16,236 nucleotides of DNA from Gemmatimonas sp. UBA2094 (lineage in GTDB: Bacteria; Gemmatimonadota; Gemmatimonadetes; Gemmatimonadales; Gemmatimonadaceae). Shown here in pieces: positions 7,319-15,682 of this stretch (position 1 is its first letter; every line of letters starts with the position of its first letter). The translations under genes and the position numbers were made by a program. The DNA lies in assembly GCA_002331565.1 (NCBI GenBank), contig DCZC01000123.1:13581-29816 (forward strand). The letters run 5' to 3'. A model generated the notes under the pieces. The model made no database searches, was not told the DNA's origin, and saw only the letters and a list, made by a program, of their open reading frames with translations.

Positions 7319-8641
7319 GTGCATCGTCGTGACTTTCTGCAGCAGGCCGCCGCCCTCGCGGCGCTCCCCGTCGTTGGTTCCCAGATCCGGTCCGCGTCGG
7401 CGCGATTCCAGTCGAAGCCGCTGGTCGTGAACGGTGCGCGGCTCAACGGGTGGCTCGCGCAGTTCGATGGCATCGGCCGCACGCCGGGCGGGATCAACCG
7501 TGTGGCGTATTCCGACGCTGATCTCGCTGGCCGCGCCTTCACGCGCGAGCTGTTCGCGCAAAGCGGCCTGCAGCTGCGGCTCGATGCCGCGGGCAACATG
7601 TTCGCCCGCGTGCCCGGCACCGATGCGTCGAAGGCGCCGATTCTCATCGGGTCGCACGTCGACTCCGTAACCGACGGCGGCAACTACGACGGGCCGGTGG
7701 GCTCGTTCGCCGCCATCGAAGTGGCCCGTTCGCTGGCGGAGCAGAAGGTGCGGTTGCGCCATCCGCTCGAGGTGGTGGTGTGGCAAAACGAAGAGGGTGG
7801 CACCATCGGCAGCAAGATCGCCGTGGGGCTCCTCACGCCGGCCGATCTCGACAAGGTGGCCCGTAGCGGCAAGACAGTGCGTGACGGCATCGGCATCATC
7901 GGTGGCGATGTGTCGCGGCTCACCGAGGCCGTGCGAAAGAAAGGCGACCTCGCCGGCTACATCGAACTGCACATCGAGCAGGGAGGTCTGCTCGAAAAGG
8001 CGGGCCGGCAGATCGGCGTGGTGGAAGGCATCGTGGGGCTCCGCTGGTTCGAGATCACCATCACCGGTTTTGCCAATCACGCCGGCGCGACGCCGATGGA
8101 CCAGCGGCAGGACGCGATGCTCGCCGCCGCGAAGTTCACCGTGGCGGTGAACGACGCCATCCGCAGCGAAACGGGACGCCAGGTGGCCACGGTGGGGCGA
8201 CTCAACGTCACGCCCAACACCACCAACGTGATTCCCGGGCAGGTGGTGCTCACGGTCGACCTCCGAGATCTCGACCAAGCCAAGATCGACCGGTTCACCG
8301 CGCGCTTCGAGCAGCTGGGGCGCGACATCGGCGCCGCCACGAGCACGAAGTTTGCGTTCACGCAGCTCGTGAACAGCGCGCCGGCCATCTCCGATTCGCG
8401 TCTGCTTACGGTGATCGAGTCCAGTGCCACAGCCCTCGGGCTGTCACATCAGCGCATGCCGAGCGGGGCGGGGCACGACGCGCAGGAAGTGGCGCACATC
8501 GCCCCGATGGCCATGATCTTCGTTCCCAGCGTCGGCGGTATCAGTCATTCGCCCAGGGAGTTCTCGCGGCCGGACGACATCACGAACGGGGCGAACGTGC
8601 TGATGAACGCGGTGATCGCAGCGGACACGGTGCTGCCGTAG
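7319..8641 (+). CDS. M20-family Zn-dependent amidohydrolase (N-carbamoyl-L-amino-acid hydrolase/allantoate amidohydrolase type), likely Tat-exported
   Basis: From the GTG at 7319 the product is 440 residues. The N-terminus HRRDFLQQAAALAALPVVGSQ matches a twin-arginine signal (RRxFL plus hydrophobic stretch), so export of the folded metalloenzyme is likely. The dinuclear metal site of the carbamoylase/hydantoinase group is complete: H113 in GSHVDSV, D124 in YDGPVG, E158/E159 in QNEEGG, H218 in ELHIEQGG and H410 in ISHSPREF. The dimerisation (lid) domain lies around 230-340, with GFANHAGATPMDQRQDA and TTNVIPG. Family members hydrolyse N-carbamoyl amino acids, beta-ureidopropionate or allantoate; the sequence does not choose among them. 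It starts 30 bases after the outer-membrane protein gene, so both may be in one transcript. Confidence 0.92.
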   Translation: MHRRDFLQQAAALAALPVVGSQIRSASARFQSKPLVVNGARLNGWLAQFDGIGRTPGGINRVAYSDADLAGRAFTRELFAQSGLQLRLDAAGNMFARVPGTDASKAPILIGSHVDSVTDGGNYDGPVGSFAAIEVARSLAEQKVRLRHPLEVVVWQNEEGGTIGSKIAVGLLTPADLDKVARSGKTVRDGIGIIGGDVSRLTEAVRKKGDLAGYIELHIEQGGLLEKAGRQIGVVEGIVGLRWFEITITGFANHAGATPMDQRQDAMLAAAKFTVAVNDAIRSETGRQVATVGRLNVTPNTTNVIPGQVVLTVDLRDLDQAKIDRFTARFEQLGRDIGAATSTKFAFTQLVNSAPAISDSRLLTVIESSATALGLSHQRMPSGAGHDAQEVAHIAPMAMIFVPSVGGISHSPREFSRPDDITNGANVLMNAVIAADTVLP

Positions 8642-8703
8642 GGCGGGTTCTGCAGGGCGAGTCTGCTGACAAAGCACCGTTTCCCCCGCCGTTACCCCGC
8701 CCT
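8640..8703. repeat. Long-spaced inverted repeat between the amidohydrolase gene and recC
   Basis: AGGGCGGG at 8640-8647, overlapping the amidohydrolase stop, is exactly complementary to CCCGCCCT at 8696-8703. The 48-base spacer holds a smaller GCAG/CTGC pair (8652-8655 and 8664-8667). Only three T residues follow, so this is not a classical terminator. It may be a weak terminator, an operator or chance in GC-rich sequence. Confidence 0.25.
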
Positions 8704-8707
8704 TTGG

Positions 8708-8713
8708 TACTGT
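8708..8713 (+). promoter_or_regulatory. Candidate -10 element for the recCBD operon
   Basis: TACTGT matches TANNNT and lies in the only gap (97 bases) before recC, 31 bases from the ATG at 8739. Transcription would then start near 8720, giving a short leader without a Shine-Dalgarno sequence. No good -35 is visible. This is weak, position-based evidence. Confidence 0.25.
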
Positions 8714-8738
8714 CAGCCCCCACCGCCAGATTGTGCCC

Positions 8739-11700
8739 ATGACGATGATGTCCGTGGTCACCGCCGACGCGCCCGAGGCGCTGCTGGCCCGAATGGAGCA
8801 GGATCTGGCGTCGGCCCCGCTGCCGCCGTTCGACGATGAACGCATCGTGGTGCAATCGCTCGGCATGGACCGGTGGCTGCGCCAGCAGTTCGCGCGCCGT
8901 CAGGGATGTGCGGCCTCGCTGGCCATGCCGTTCCCCGCCGCGTTCTGCCGGCAATTGGCGTCCACCCTGCAACGTGACCGGCGCTTCGCCACCGGCGACG
9001 GCGTGAGCATCGACCCCCGCTTCGAGGAACAGGCGCTGGTCTGGCGCGTCTTCGCGCTGCTGCGCGACGAGGCGTTCCTCCGTGAGCCCCCACACGCACC
9101 GTTGCACGCCTTTCTGCACAACGCCACGGAGGCCAAGCGCTTCGGACTGGCGCGCCGCATCGCCGGCCGCTTCGACGAGTACCGGCTCTACCGCCCCGCC
9201 ATGCTCAATGCATGGGAGGAGCACGGCGCCGCGCGCGGGGCGGGCGAGCACGAAGCGTGGCAGGCGTCGCTCTGGCGTACCCTCCTCGGCGGTGAGCATC
9301 CGGCGCACTTCGCCCGCTGGTTCGTGAAGACCATCGAGCAGTTGGAGACCGTCACCGACGCGCCGGCCGGGCTGCCGTCGCGCGTGTCGGTGTTCGGCGT
9401 GTCCACCTTGCCGCCGCTGTTCGTGCGCCTGCTGCGCGCTGTCGCGCGTTTCGTGCCCGTCCGCTTCTACGTGCTCATGCCGCAGGCGCACGGGTGGCAG
9501 CCGGCCATCACGCGCCATCCGCTCTTCGAGTCGTTCGGGGCGTCGTCCCGTGAGCTCGTCGGTCAGCTACTGCAGGAATCACCGGCCCCCACGGTCGAAC
9601 ACATTTCAGCGGCGCGTTCGGCCGCGCACTCGGTCGCGCACGCCCCCCCGCCCGCCACACTGCTGCAGCATCTGCAGCGCTCGGTGGCTACCGGCACGCA
9701 CACGCCGTTCACCGTGGCGCCGCACGACCGCTCCGTCACGGTGCACGTGTGTCACTCGCCACTGCGCGAACTGGAAGTGCTTCGCGACCAGCTGCTCGAT
9801 GCCTTCGCCGACGATCCCACGCTGCGGCCGCACGATGTGCTGGTGATGGCGCCCGACGTGGAGCAGTACGCCCCCATGGCGGAAGCCATCTTCGGGGCGC
9901 CGCGCGCGCGGGTGGCCGGCGTGTCCGACGACGAGCGCCCCGCCATTCCGTACCGCATCGCCGATCGCACGCTGTCCCGCGAGAGCGCACCGGCCGTGGC
10001 GCTTACGGCCTTGTTGCAGCTGGTGCATTCGCGGCTCGGGGCCAGCGAAGTACTCGAACTGCTGGCGCAGCCCATGGTGCGCCGTGCCGCCGGCATCGCG
10101 CCGGGTCAGATGGATCAGGTCACCCGCTGGGTGGAAGATGCCGCCATCCGGTGGGGACACGATGCCACCACCCGCGCGTCGTGGCACGGCGCGCCGGCGT
10201 TCGCCGAGAACAGCTGGCGCACGGGACTCGATCGTCTGCTCGCCGGCTATGCCACCGGCCGTGTGGACGCGCTGGTGCACGGTGTGCTGCCACTGGCCGG
10301 CGATCTCGTGGGGGACACCGAGCTGCTCGGGGCCTTCGTGCAGTGGGTGGAATCGCTGGTGCAGTGGATCGCTACGCTGCGCGCCGAACGCCCGCTCGCG
10401 GCGTGGTCGCCGCTGCTGCGGCAGGCACTTGATTGGCTTGTGCTGGCCGACGACGCCGACGAGCGCGCCACCGTCGATCGGGTTCGACGCGATCTCGAAC
10501 GGCTGGCGGCGCCCACCGGCGTGGATACGGCCGAACAGCCGGTCGCATTCGACGTGGTCCGCGACTGGGTCATCGAGGCGCTGGCCGACGACGAGCAGGC
10601 GAGCGGCTTCCTCACCGGCGGGCTCACGCTGTGCGCCATGAAGCCCATGCGCGCCATTCCGCATCGCATCATCGTGATGCTGGGGCTCGACGACCGCGCC
10701 TATCCCAGGCGCCTGCGCCGGGCGGCGTTCGATCTCATCGGCCTGCATCCGCTCCCCGGCGACCGCGACCCGCGCGCCGACGACCGGCAACTGGTGCTCG
10801 ATACGCTCCTCAGTGCGGGTGACCGCCTCGTGCTGTCGTACGTGGGACGCTCGCAGGCCAACGACAGCGTCATCGCGCCGTCCGTCGTCGTGACCGAGTT
10901 GCTCGACACCATCGACCGGCACTATCCGGCCGATCCGTCACCCAGCAAGCGACTCTGCGTCGAGCATCCGTTGCAGCCGTTCAGCCCGCGCTACTTCGCC
11001 AAGGGCCCGAAGCGAGACGAGCGGCTGTTCAGCTACGACCGCCGGCTGGCGGACAGCGTGGCGCGCAGCGTGCAGCGCACTGCGCCCCCGCCGTTCTTCG
11101 CCGGCGACGTCCCCGACATCACCCTGCAGCGCGATCTGCGTCCCGGTCGCACCGTACCGGTAACGCCGCATCTCGAGCTCTCCATCGACGAGCTCACCGA
11201 GGTGTGGCTCAATCCGGCGCGCGCGTACTGCCGTCGGGTGCTGCAGCTCACCGTTGCGGGCGACGATCCACCGCTCGACGACGTGGAGCCCATGGCGGTC
11301 GATGCCCTGCGGCGCACCAAGGCGCAGCAGCGGATGGTGCAGCGGACGCTCGAGGGGCACCGTGACCCGTCGCGGGAACGTGCGCTGGCAGTGGCCAGTG
11401 GTGACCTGCCGGTCGCGGCGCTCGGCACCACCTGGTACGACGTGCTGCGGCAGGATGCCGCGCCCATGCTGTCGCGCCTCGAGGGCACCACCTTCGCCGA
11501 TCCCCTGCCGGTGGACGTGGAGGGACCCGACTGGGTTATTCGCGGGCATCTCCCGCTGCAGCTCGCCGGGGAACAGTGGCGGGTGCGCGCCGGCAATCTC
11601 ACGGCGAGCGACAAAGCGCGTGCCTGGGTGGCTCATGTCGTCCGCTGCGCGGCGGCCACCCCGGTCGCCACACGGGTCATCGCGCGGGACGGCGAATTGC

Positions 11701-12026
11701 TCATCCCCGGTATCACCGACGCGCATGCGTTGCTCGATCTGCTGGTGCAGGGCGTGCGCGCAGCCTGGTCGGCGCCGCTCCCCTACTTCCTCGAGGCGGC
11801 GTACGCCTATCGCCAACAGGTGCGCAAAGATCGCGACGGGGCCATGGAAGCGGCCCATCGCGCCTATCACCGCGAGCCCGATGACTTCAATAGCGGTGGC
11901 GACCGCGCCAACGGATACGTCAACCTGTTGTGGCGCGGCCGCGATCCCATCGCGGAATACCCCCACCGCTTCGTGGCGCTCGCCGACGGGTTTTGGGCCC
12001 GCTTCGATGAGGTGACGGCCTCATGA
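8739..12026 (+). CDS. recC: Exodeoxyribonuclease V subunit gamma (RecC)
   Basis: The product is 1095 residues, against about 1120 for E. coli RecC. A GTG at 8733 would add two residues. RecC is the non-catalytic, helicase-derived subunit that holds the complex together, splits the duplex and recognises the Chi site. The N-terminus shows the expected pattern (IVVQSLGMDRWLRQQFARR, then MPFPAAFCRQL). The most diagnostic block is at about 641-715: PHRIIVMLGLDDRAYPRRL, FDLIG, GDRDPRADDRQLVLDTLLSA and SYVGRSQANDS. E. coli RecC has the closely similar LLGMNDGVYPRQL and SYIGRS stretches. No Walker A motif is visible, as expected for RecC. The C-terminal part (about 800-1095) corresponds to the nuclease-like fold without catalytic residues. 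It overlaps recB by four bases (ATGA). Confidence 0.93.
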   Translation: MTMMSVVTADAPEALLARMEQDLASAPLPPFDDERIVVQSLGMDRWLRQQFARRQGCAASLAMPFPAAFCRQLASTLQRDRRFATGDGVSIDPRFEEQALVWRVFALLRDEAFLREPPHAPLHAFLHNATEAKRFGLARRIAGRFDEYRLYRPAMLNAWEEHGAARGAGEHEAWQASLWRTLLGGEHPAHFARWFVKTIEQLETVTDAPAGLPSRVSVFGVSTLPPLFVRLLRAVARFVPVRFYVLMPQAHGWQPAITRHPLFESFGASSRELVGQLLQESPAPTVEHISAARSAAHSVAHAPPPATLLQHLQRSVATGTHTPFTVAPHDRSVTVHVCHSPLRELEVLRDQLLDAFADDPTLRPHDVLVMAPDVEQYAPMAEAIFGAPRARVAGVSDDERPAIPYRIADRTLSRESAPAVALTALLQLVHSRLGASEVLELLAQPMVRRAAGIAPGQMDQVTRWVEDAAIRWGHDATTRASWHGAPAFAENSWRTGLDRLLAGYATGRVDALVHGVLPLAGDLVGDTELLGAFVQWVESLVQWIATLRAERPLAAWSPLLRQALDWLVLADDADERATVDRVRRDLERLAAPTGVDTAEQPVAFDVVRDWVIEALADDEQASGFLTGGLTLCAMKPMRAIPHRIIVMLGLDDRAYPRRLRRAAFDLIGLHPLPGDRDPRADDRQLVLDTLLSAGDRLVLSYVGRSQANDSVIAPSVVVTELLDTIDRHYPADPSPSKRLCVEHPLQPFSPRYFAKGPKRDERLFSYDRRLADSVARSVQRTAPPPFFAGDVPDITLQRDLRPGRTVPVTPHLELSIDELTEVWLNPARAYCRRVLQLTVAGDDPPLDDVEPMAVDALRRTKAQQRMVQRTLEGHRDPSRERALAVASGDLPVAALGTTWYDVLRQDAAPMLSRLEGTTFADPLPVDVEGPDWVIRGHLPLQLAGEQWRVRAGNLTASDKARAWVAHVVRCAAATPVATRVIARDGELLIPGITDAHALLDLLVQGVRAAWSAPLPYFLEAAYAYRQQVRKDRDGAMEAAHRAYHREPDDFNSGGDRANGYVNLLWRGRDPIAEYPHRFVALADGFWARFDEVTAS

Positions 12027-15000
12027 GCACCGTGACCCGTCCGCATTTTGCCGTCGACGAAAGCCCGTTCGTGTCGGGCACCATGCTCGTGGAAGCGAGC
12101 GCCGGCACCGGCAAGACGTTCAGTATCGCCATGAGCGTCATCCGCCTGCTGCTGGAGCGCCACCCCGACGGCACGCCGCTCGTCGACGGCGTGGGCAACA
12201 TTCTCGTGGTGACCTTCACCACCGCCGCGACCGACGAACTCATCACGCGCATCCGTACGCTGCTGCGTCAGGCGGAGGCGCTGTACGCGGGGCGGCCGTC
12301 CGGCCTGCACAAGGATACCGAGAAGGTCCTGCAAAGCGTCACGGCCAGACACGACGCCCCATGGGTGCAGGCCCGCATCACGCGGGCGCTCGCCGAGGTG
12401 GACACGCTGGCGGTGTACACCATTCACAGCTTCTGCAAGCGTATTCTCGACGAGTTCGCGCTCGAGAGCGGTACCGCCTTCGGTGCCCTGTTGCTGGAGA
12501 ACGAAGGCGAACTCCAGCGGCAGGCGCTGCAGCACTGGTGGCGCGCGCGCTTCTACACCGACGACACGCTGGCTGCATTCGCCGTGGCGTCGCGGTGGTC
12601 GCCGGACGCGTTTGCATCGGCCTACGGCGTATGGCGGCGGTTCACCTCGGTGCGCGTGAGCCCCGATCTGTCGTTGGCCGATGCGCTGGTGCAGTGGCGG
12701 CAGGCCATCGCGACCTTCGCAGCCGCGTATGACGAAACGGCGTTCCGGCAGTACGTGGGTGCCATGGACTGGAACAGCAAGTCCCCCTGTCTCGCCGGCG
12801 AGGCGCTCGAAAACACGGTGCGCACCATTGCCCTGGCGCTCGCCGGCAATCTGGGCGCCGCGCGCACGCTCGGGGCCAGTCTGGGCGTGAACAATCTCCG
12901 CAGTCACGCCACCAAGAAGTCCGGGCGCCAGAAGGAGCAGGCGGCGGCGCTGGATGCCTGGCCCGTGGCGCAGCAGGCCGAGGTTGTGGGAGCAGCCGTC
13001 ACGCGCGTGGAGCAGGCCATGCGTGTGGACTGCTTCCGGCACGTCGATGCATGGATGCTCGAAGAGAAACGCCGCCGCAATCGGCTGGGGTTCGACGATC
13101 TACTGGCGTCACTCCATAGGGTGCTTGTGGCGCAAGGCCCCGACGGACTGCTCGCGCGCGCCATTCGCCAGCAGTTTCACGCCGCGCTCATCGACGAGTT
13201 TCAGGACACCGACCGCTTTCAGTTCGAGATCTTCTCCACGGCGTTCCGCGGCCGTCCGCTCTTTCTCATCGGCGACCCAAAGCAGGCCATCTACGCCTTC
13301 CGCGGCGCCGACGTGCACGCGTACCTCGGTGCAGTGCGGACAGCCGATCCGCAGTACACGCTGGCCACCAACTATCGCAGCACCGGGGAGATGGTGCAGG
13401 CCGTGAATGCCGTGTTCCAGCGGCGCGGCCAGGCGTTCGTGGAGGAGGACATCGCCTTCGAAGCGGCCAGCGCCACGCCGAAGGCCGGGGCCCCCGCCAC
13501 GCTCCGGGGAACGCACGCGCTGCACTGGATGCTGGTACCGCCCGAGGAGAAGGCGGGTAAACGGAAGATCACCAGCCTCTCCACCGCCCGCGCGCTGCTG
13601 TTCGCCGCCACGGTGCGGCATATCGCCACGCAAGTGGGCGATGGATGGAAGCCGTGCGACATCGCGGTACTCGTGCGCTCCCGATACGAGGGGGTCGAGA
13701 TCGCCGATCTCCTGCGGGCGCACGGCATTCCCGCGGTGGTGTCGGGGCTGGGAAACGTCATGCAGTCCGAGGAGCTCCTCGAATTGCAGGTCGTGCTCGA
13801 GGCCATCGCAATGCCGCGCCGCGAGGCGGGGGTGCGTGCCGCCATTGCCACCCACCTGTGGGGAGGCGATGCGCACGAAGTCCTTCAGCTCTCCCAGGCG
13901 GGGAGCGAAGCGCAATGGGACACGCTGCTTGCGCAGTTCGTGGGGCTGCGGGAGTGGTGGCTCACGCACGGTTTCCTGCAGGTGGTGCAGGAGCTGCTGC
14001 GACGGCGTCAGGTCACCGAACGATTCCTCTCGTTCAGTGATGGCGAGCGCCGGCTCACCAACCTCCGTCACGTCATCGAACTGCTGCACGCTGTCGCCAG
14101 CGACCGGGCCCTGAACATCGAGGGCGTGCTGCGCTGGATTCGCACCAACCGCATGAACAGCACCGAGGAGCTCGACGTGCGGGAGTTGCGTCTCGAGACC
14201 GACGCGGACGCCGTGCGGGTGCACACCATCCACAAGAGCAAAGGGCTGCAATTCGAGCTGGTCTATTGTCCCACGCTGTTCGCCGGACGCCCGGTGGACG
14301 CCAAGGGGCCGCTGCTCGTGCACGAACACGGCGACGTGGTGTTCGATCACCACGAGCCGGTTTCCCCGTCGCGGTTGCAGCAAGCCGAGGTGGAGCGCCT
14401 CGCTGAGGATTGCCGGCTGGCGTACGTGGCGCTCACGCGGGCGCGGTATCGCACGTACGTGGGGTGGGGCGCCGTCGGTGCGACGAATGGCGCGCCACAG
14501 GGCGCCGCGTACTCGGCGCTCGCCTATCTGCTGGCCGATCTTCCCGCGCTCGATGCCACGCCGGTCGCGGAGCGCGCTTCGCTCGTGGCGCAGCATTTCC
14601 TGGCCGACTGCGATCGCTACGACGCCGTGGTGCGTACACTCGTCGCGGAGAGCGACCGACGCATGGCTGTCGAGGTGGTCGACAGCACATTGATCGACGT
14701 CGTGGTGCGCGGCAGCGCGGCGCCCCACGTGCCGTCGTTCGCGGCGCGCACGCTCCCGGCCGAGCCGCCGCTACGTACGCGCTTCGACACATACGTCGTC
14801 AGCAGCTTCACGCATCTGACAGCTGGCAGTCACGCCGCCCCCGCCGACGTCTCGCGCGACGTGGACGACGTGCGTGTCCCTCACGTGCGTGTCGACGAGC
14901 TGCCACCGAGTGACTTCCGTACGTTTCCGGCCGGACGTCGCGCCGGCACGGTGCTGCACGCCCTGTTCGAAGGCTCGCGCTTCGACGACACGCTCGACGT

Positions 15001-15682
15001 GCTGCGCACACGCGCCGCCGTGCAACTCACGCGCAACCAGCTGGTACCCGACGAGGAGGATCCCCGCGTCGACGCTACGGCGCGCATGATGCGGGCGGTG
15101 TTCGAGACCCCCATGGCGCCGTGGCCGGTGACACTCGCCAACGTGTCGCCGGAGCGGGTGCGCCATGAGTGGCAGTTCCTGCTGCCGTTCGCATCGGCCG
15201 ACACCGCGACGGTGCGTCAATCCATGGCGCGCTGTTTCGAGCAGTTCGGCGGCGTGGAGGGGGCGCGGTACGCCACCCGGCTACGCACGCTGGGCACCGG
15301 GCGCGTCCACGGTTTTCTCACCGGTTTCGTCGACCTCGTCTTCGAACACCGCGGCCAGTGGTACGTCGTCGACTGGAAATCGAATCAGCTGGGCGCGGAT
15401 TTCGCGGCGTACGAACGGGGGGCGCTCCAGTCGGTGATGGACGCGAGTCACTACACCCTCCAGGCCCATCTCTATCTGGTGGCGCTGCACCGGTACCTGC
15501 GTGTGCGTCTCCCCGGCTACGACTACGACCGGCACATCGGCGGCGCGGCCTACGCCTTCCTGCGCGGGTTCGCCAACGGGCCGTCCGACACGGGGCTCGG
15601 CTGGTACACCGACCGCCCGTCGCGCGCGCTCATCGAAGCGCTGAGCGCCGTGATGGACGGCGCTCCGCAGGGGGCGGCATGA
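12023..15682 (+). CDS. recB: Exodeoxyribonuclease V subunit beta (RecB helicase-nuclease)
   Basis: The product is 1219 residues, slightly longer than E. coli RecB (1180). RecB is a 3'-5' SF1A helicase and carries the only nuclease site of the complex. Helicase motifs in order: Walker A ASAGTGKT (25-32, K31), FTTAATDELI near 72, TIHSFCKRIL (133-142), D391-E-F-Q-D395 (motif II), GDPKQAIYAFRGAD (417-430, motif III), TNYRST (motif IV), and TIHKSKG (735-741, motif V), then VALTRAR (motif VI). The C-terminal RecB-type nuclease has H979 in VLHALFE, D1104 in FVDLVFE and D1117-W-K1119 in VVDWKSN. The 13-residue spacing between the two Asp matches E. coli D1067/D1080. All catalytic residues are present. 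It overlaps recC and recD by four bases each. Confidence 0.96.
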   Translation: MSTVTRPHFAVDESPFVSGTMLVEASAGTGKTFSIAMSVIRLLLERHPDGTPLVDGVGNILVVTFTTAATDELITRIRTLLRQAEALYAGRPSGLHKDTEKVLQSVTARHDAPWVQARITRALAEVDTLAVYTIHSFCKRILDEFALESGTAFGALLLENEGELQRQALQHWWRARFYTDDTLAAFAVASRWSPDAFASAYGVWRRFTSVRVSPDLSLADALVQWRQAIATFAAAYDETAFRQYVGAMDWNSKSPCLAGEALENTVRTIALALAGNLGAARTLGASLGVNNLRSHATKKSGRQKEQAAALDAWPVAQQAEVVGAAVTRVEQAMRVDCFRHVDAWMLEEKRRRNRLGFDDLLASLHRVLVAQGPDGLLARAIRQQFHAALIDEFQDTDRFQFEIFSTAFRGRPLFLIGDPKQAIYAFRGADVHAYLGAVRTADPQYTLATNYRSTGEMVQAVNAVFQRRGQAFVEEDIAFEAASATPKAGAPATLRGTHALHWMLVPPEEKAGKRKITSLSTARALLFAATVRHIATQVGDGWKPCDIAVLVRSRYEGVEIADLLRAHGIPAVVSGLGNVMQSEELLELQVVLEAIAMPRREAGVRAAIATHLWGGDAHEVLQLSQAGSEAQWDTLLAQFVGLREWWLTHGFLQVVQELLRRRQVTERFLSFSDGERRLTNLRHVIELLHAVASDRALNIEGVLRWIRTNRMNSTEELDVRELRLETDADAVRVHTIHKSKGLQFELVYCPTLFAGRPVDAKGPLLVHEHGDVVFDHHEPVSPSRLQQAEVERLAEDCRLAYVALTRARYRTYVGWGAVGATNGAPQGAAYSALAYLLADLPALDATPVAERASLVAQHFLADCDRYDAVVRTLVAESDRRMAVEVVDSTLIDVVVRGSAAPHVPSFAARTLPAEPPLRTRFDTYVVSSFTHLTAGSHAAPADVSRDVDDVRVPHVRVDELPPSDFRTFPAGRRAGTVLHALFEGSRFDDTLDVLRTRAAVQLTRNQLVPDEEDPRVDATARMMRAVFETPMAPWPVTLANVSPERVRHEWQFLLPFASADTATVRQSMARCFEQFGGVEGARYATRLRTLGTGRVHGFLTGFVDLVFEHRGQWYVVDWKSNQLGADFAAYERGALQSVMDASHYTLQAHLYLVALHRYLRVRLPGYDYDRHIGGAAYAFLRGFANGPSDTGLGWYTDRPSRALIEALSAVMDGAPQGAA

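Noticed and set aside
7271..8278. Minus-strand open frame of 335 codons opposite the amidohydrolase
   Set aside because: Composition and position mark it as a shadow of the M20 gene, whose metal ligands are all present on the plus strand.
9606..10922. Minus-strand open frame of 438 codons opposite recC, and similar ones at 10938-11966 and 11867-13042
   Set aside because: Low-complexity Arg/His/Gly-rich translations antisense to conserved RecC/RecB sequence; typical shadows in GC-rich genomes.
13109..14728. Minus-strand open frame of 539 codons opposite recB
   Set aside because: It lies entirely antisense to a RecB with intact motifs. Its translation is rich in Arg, His and Gly without any domain, as expected from third-position GC bias on the coding strand.
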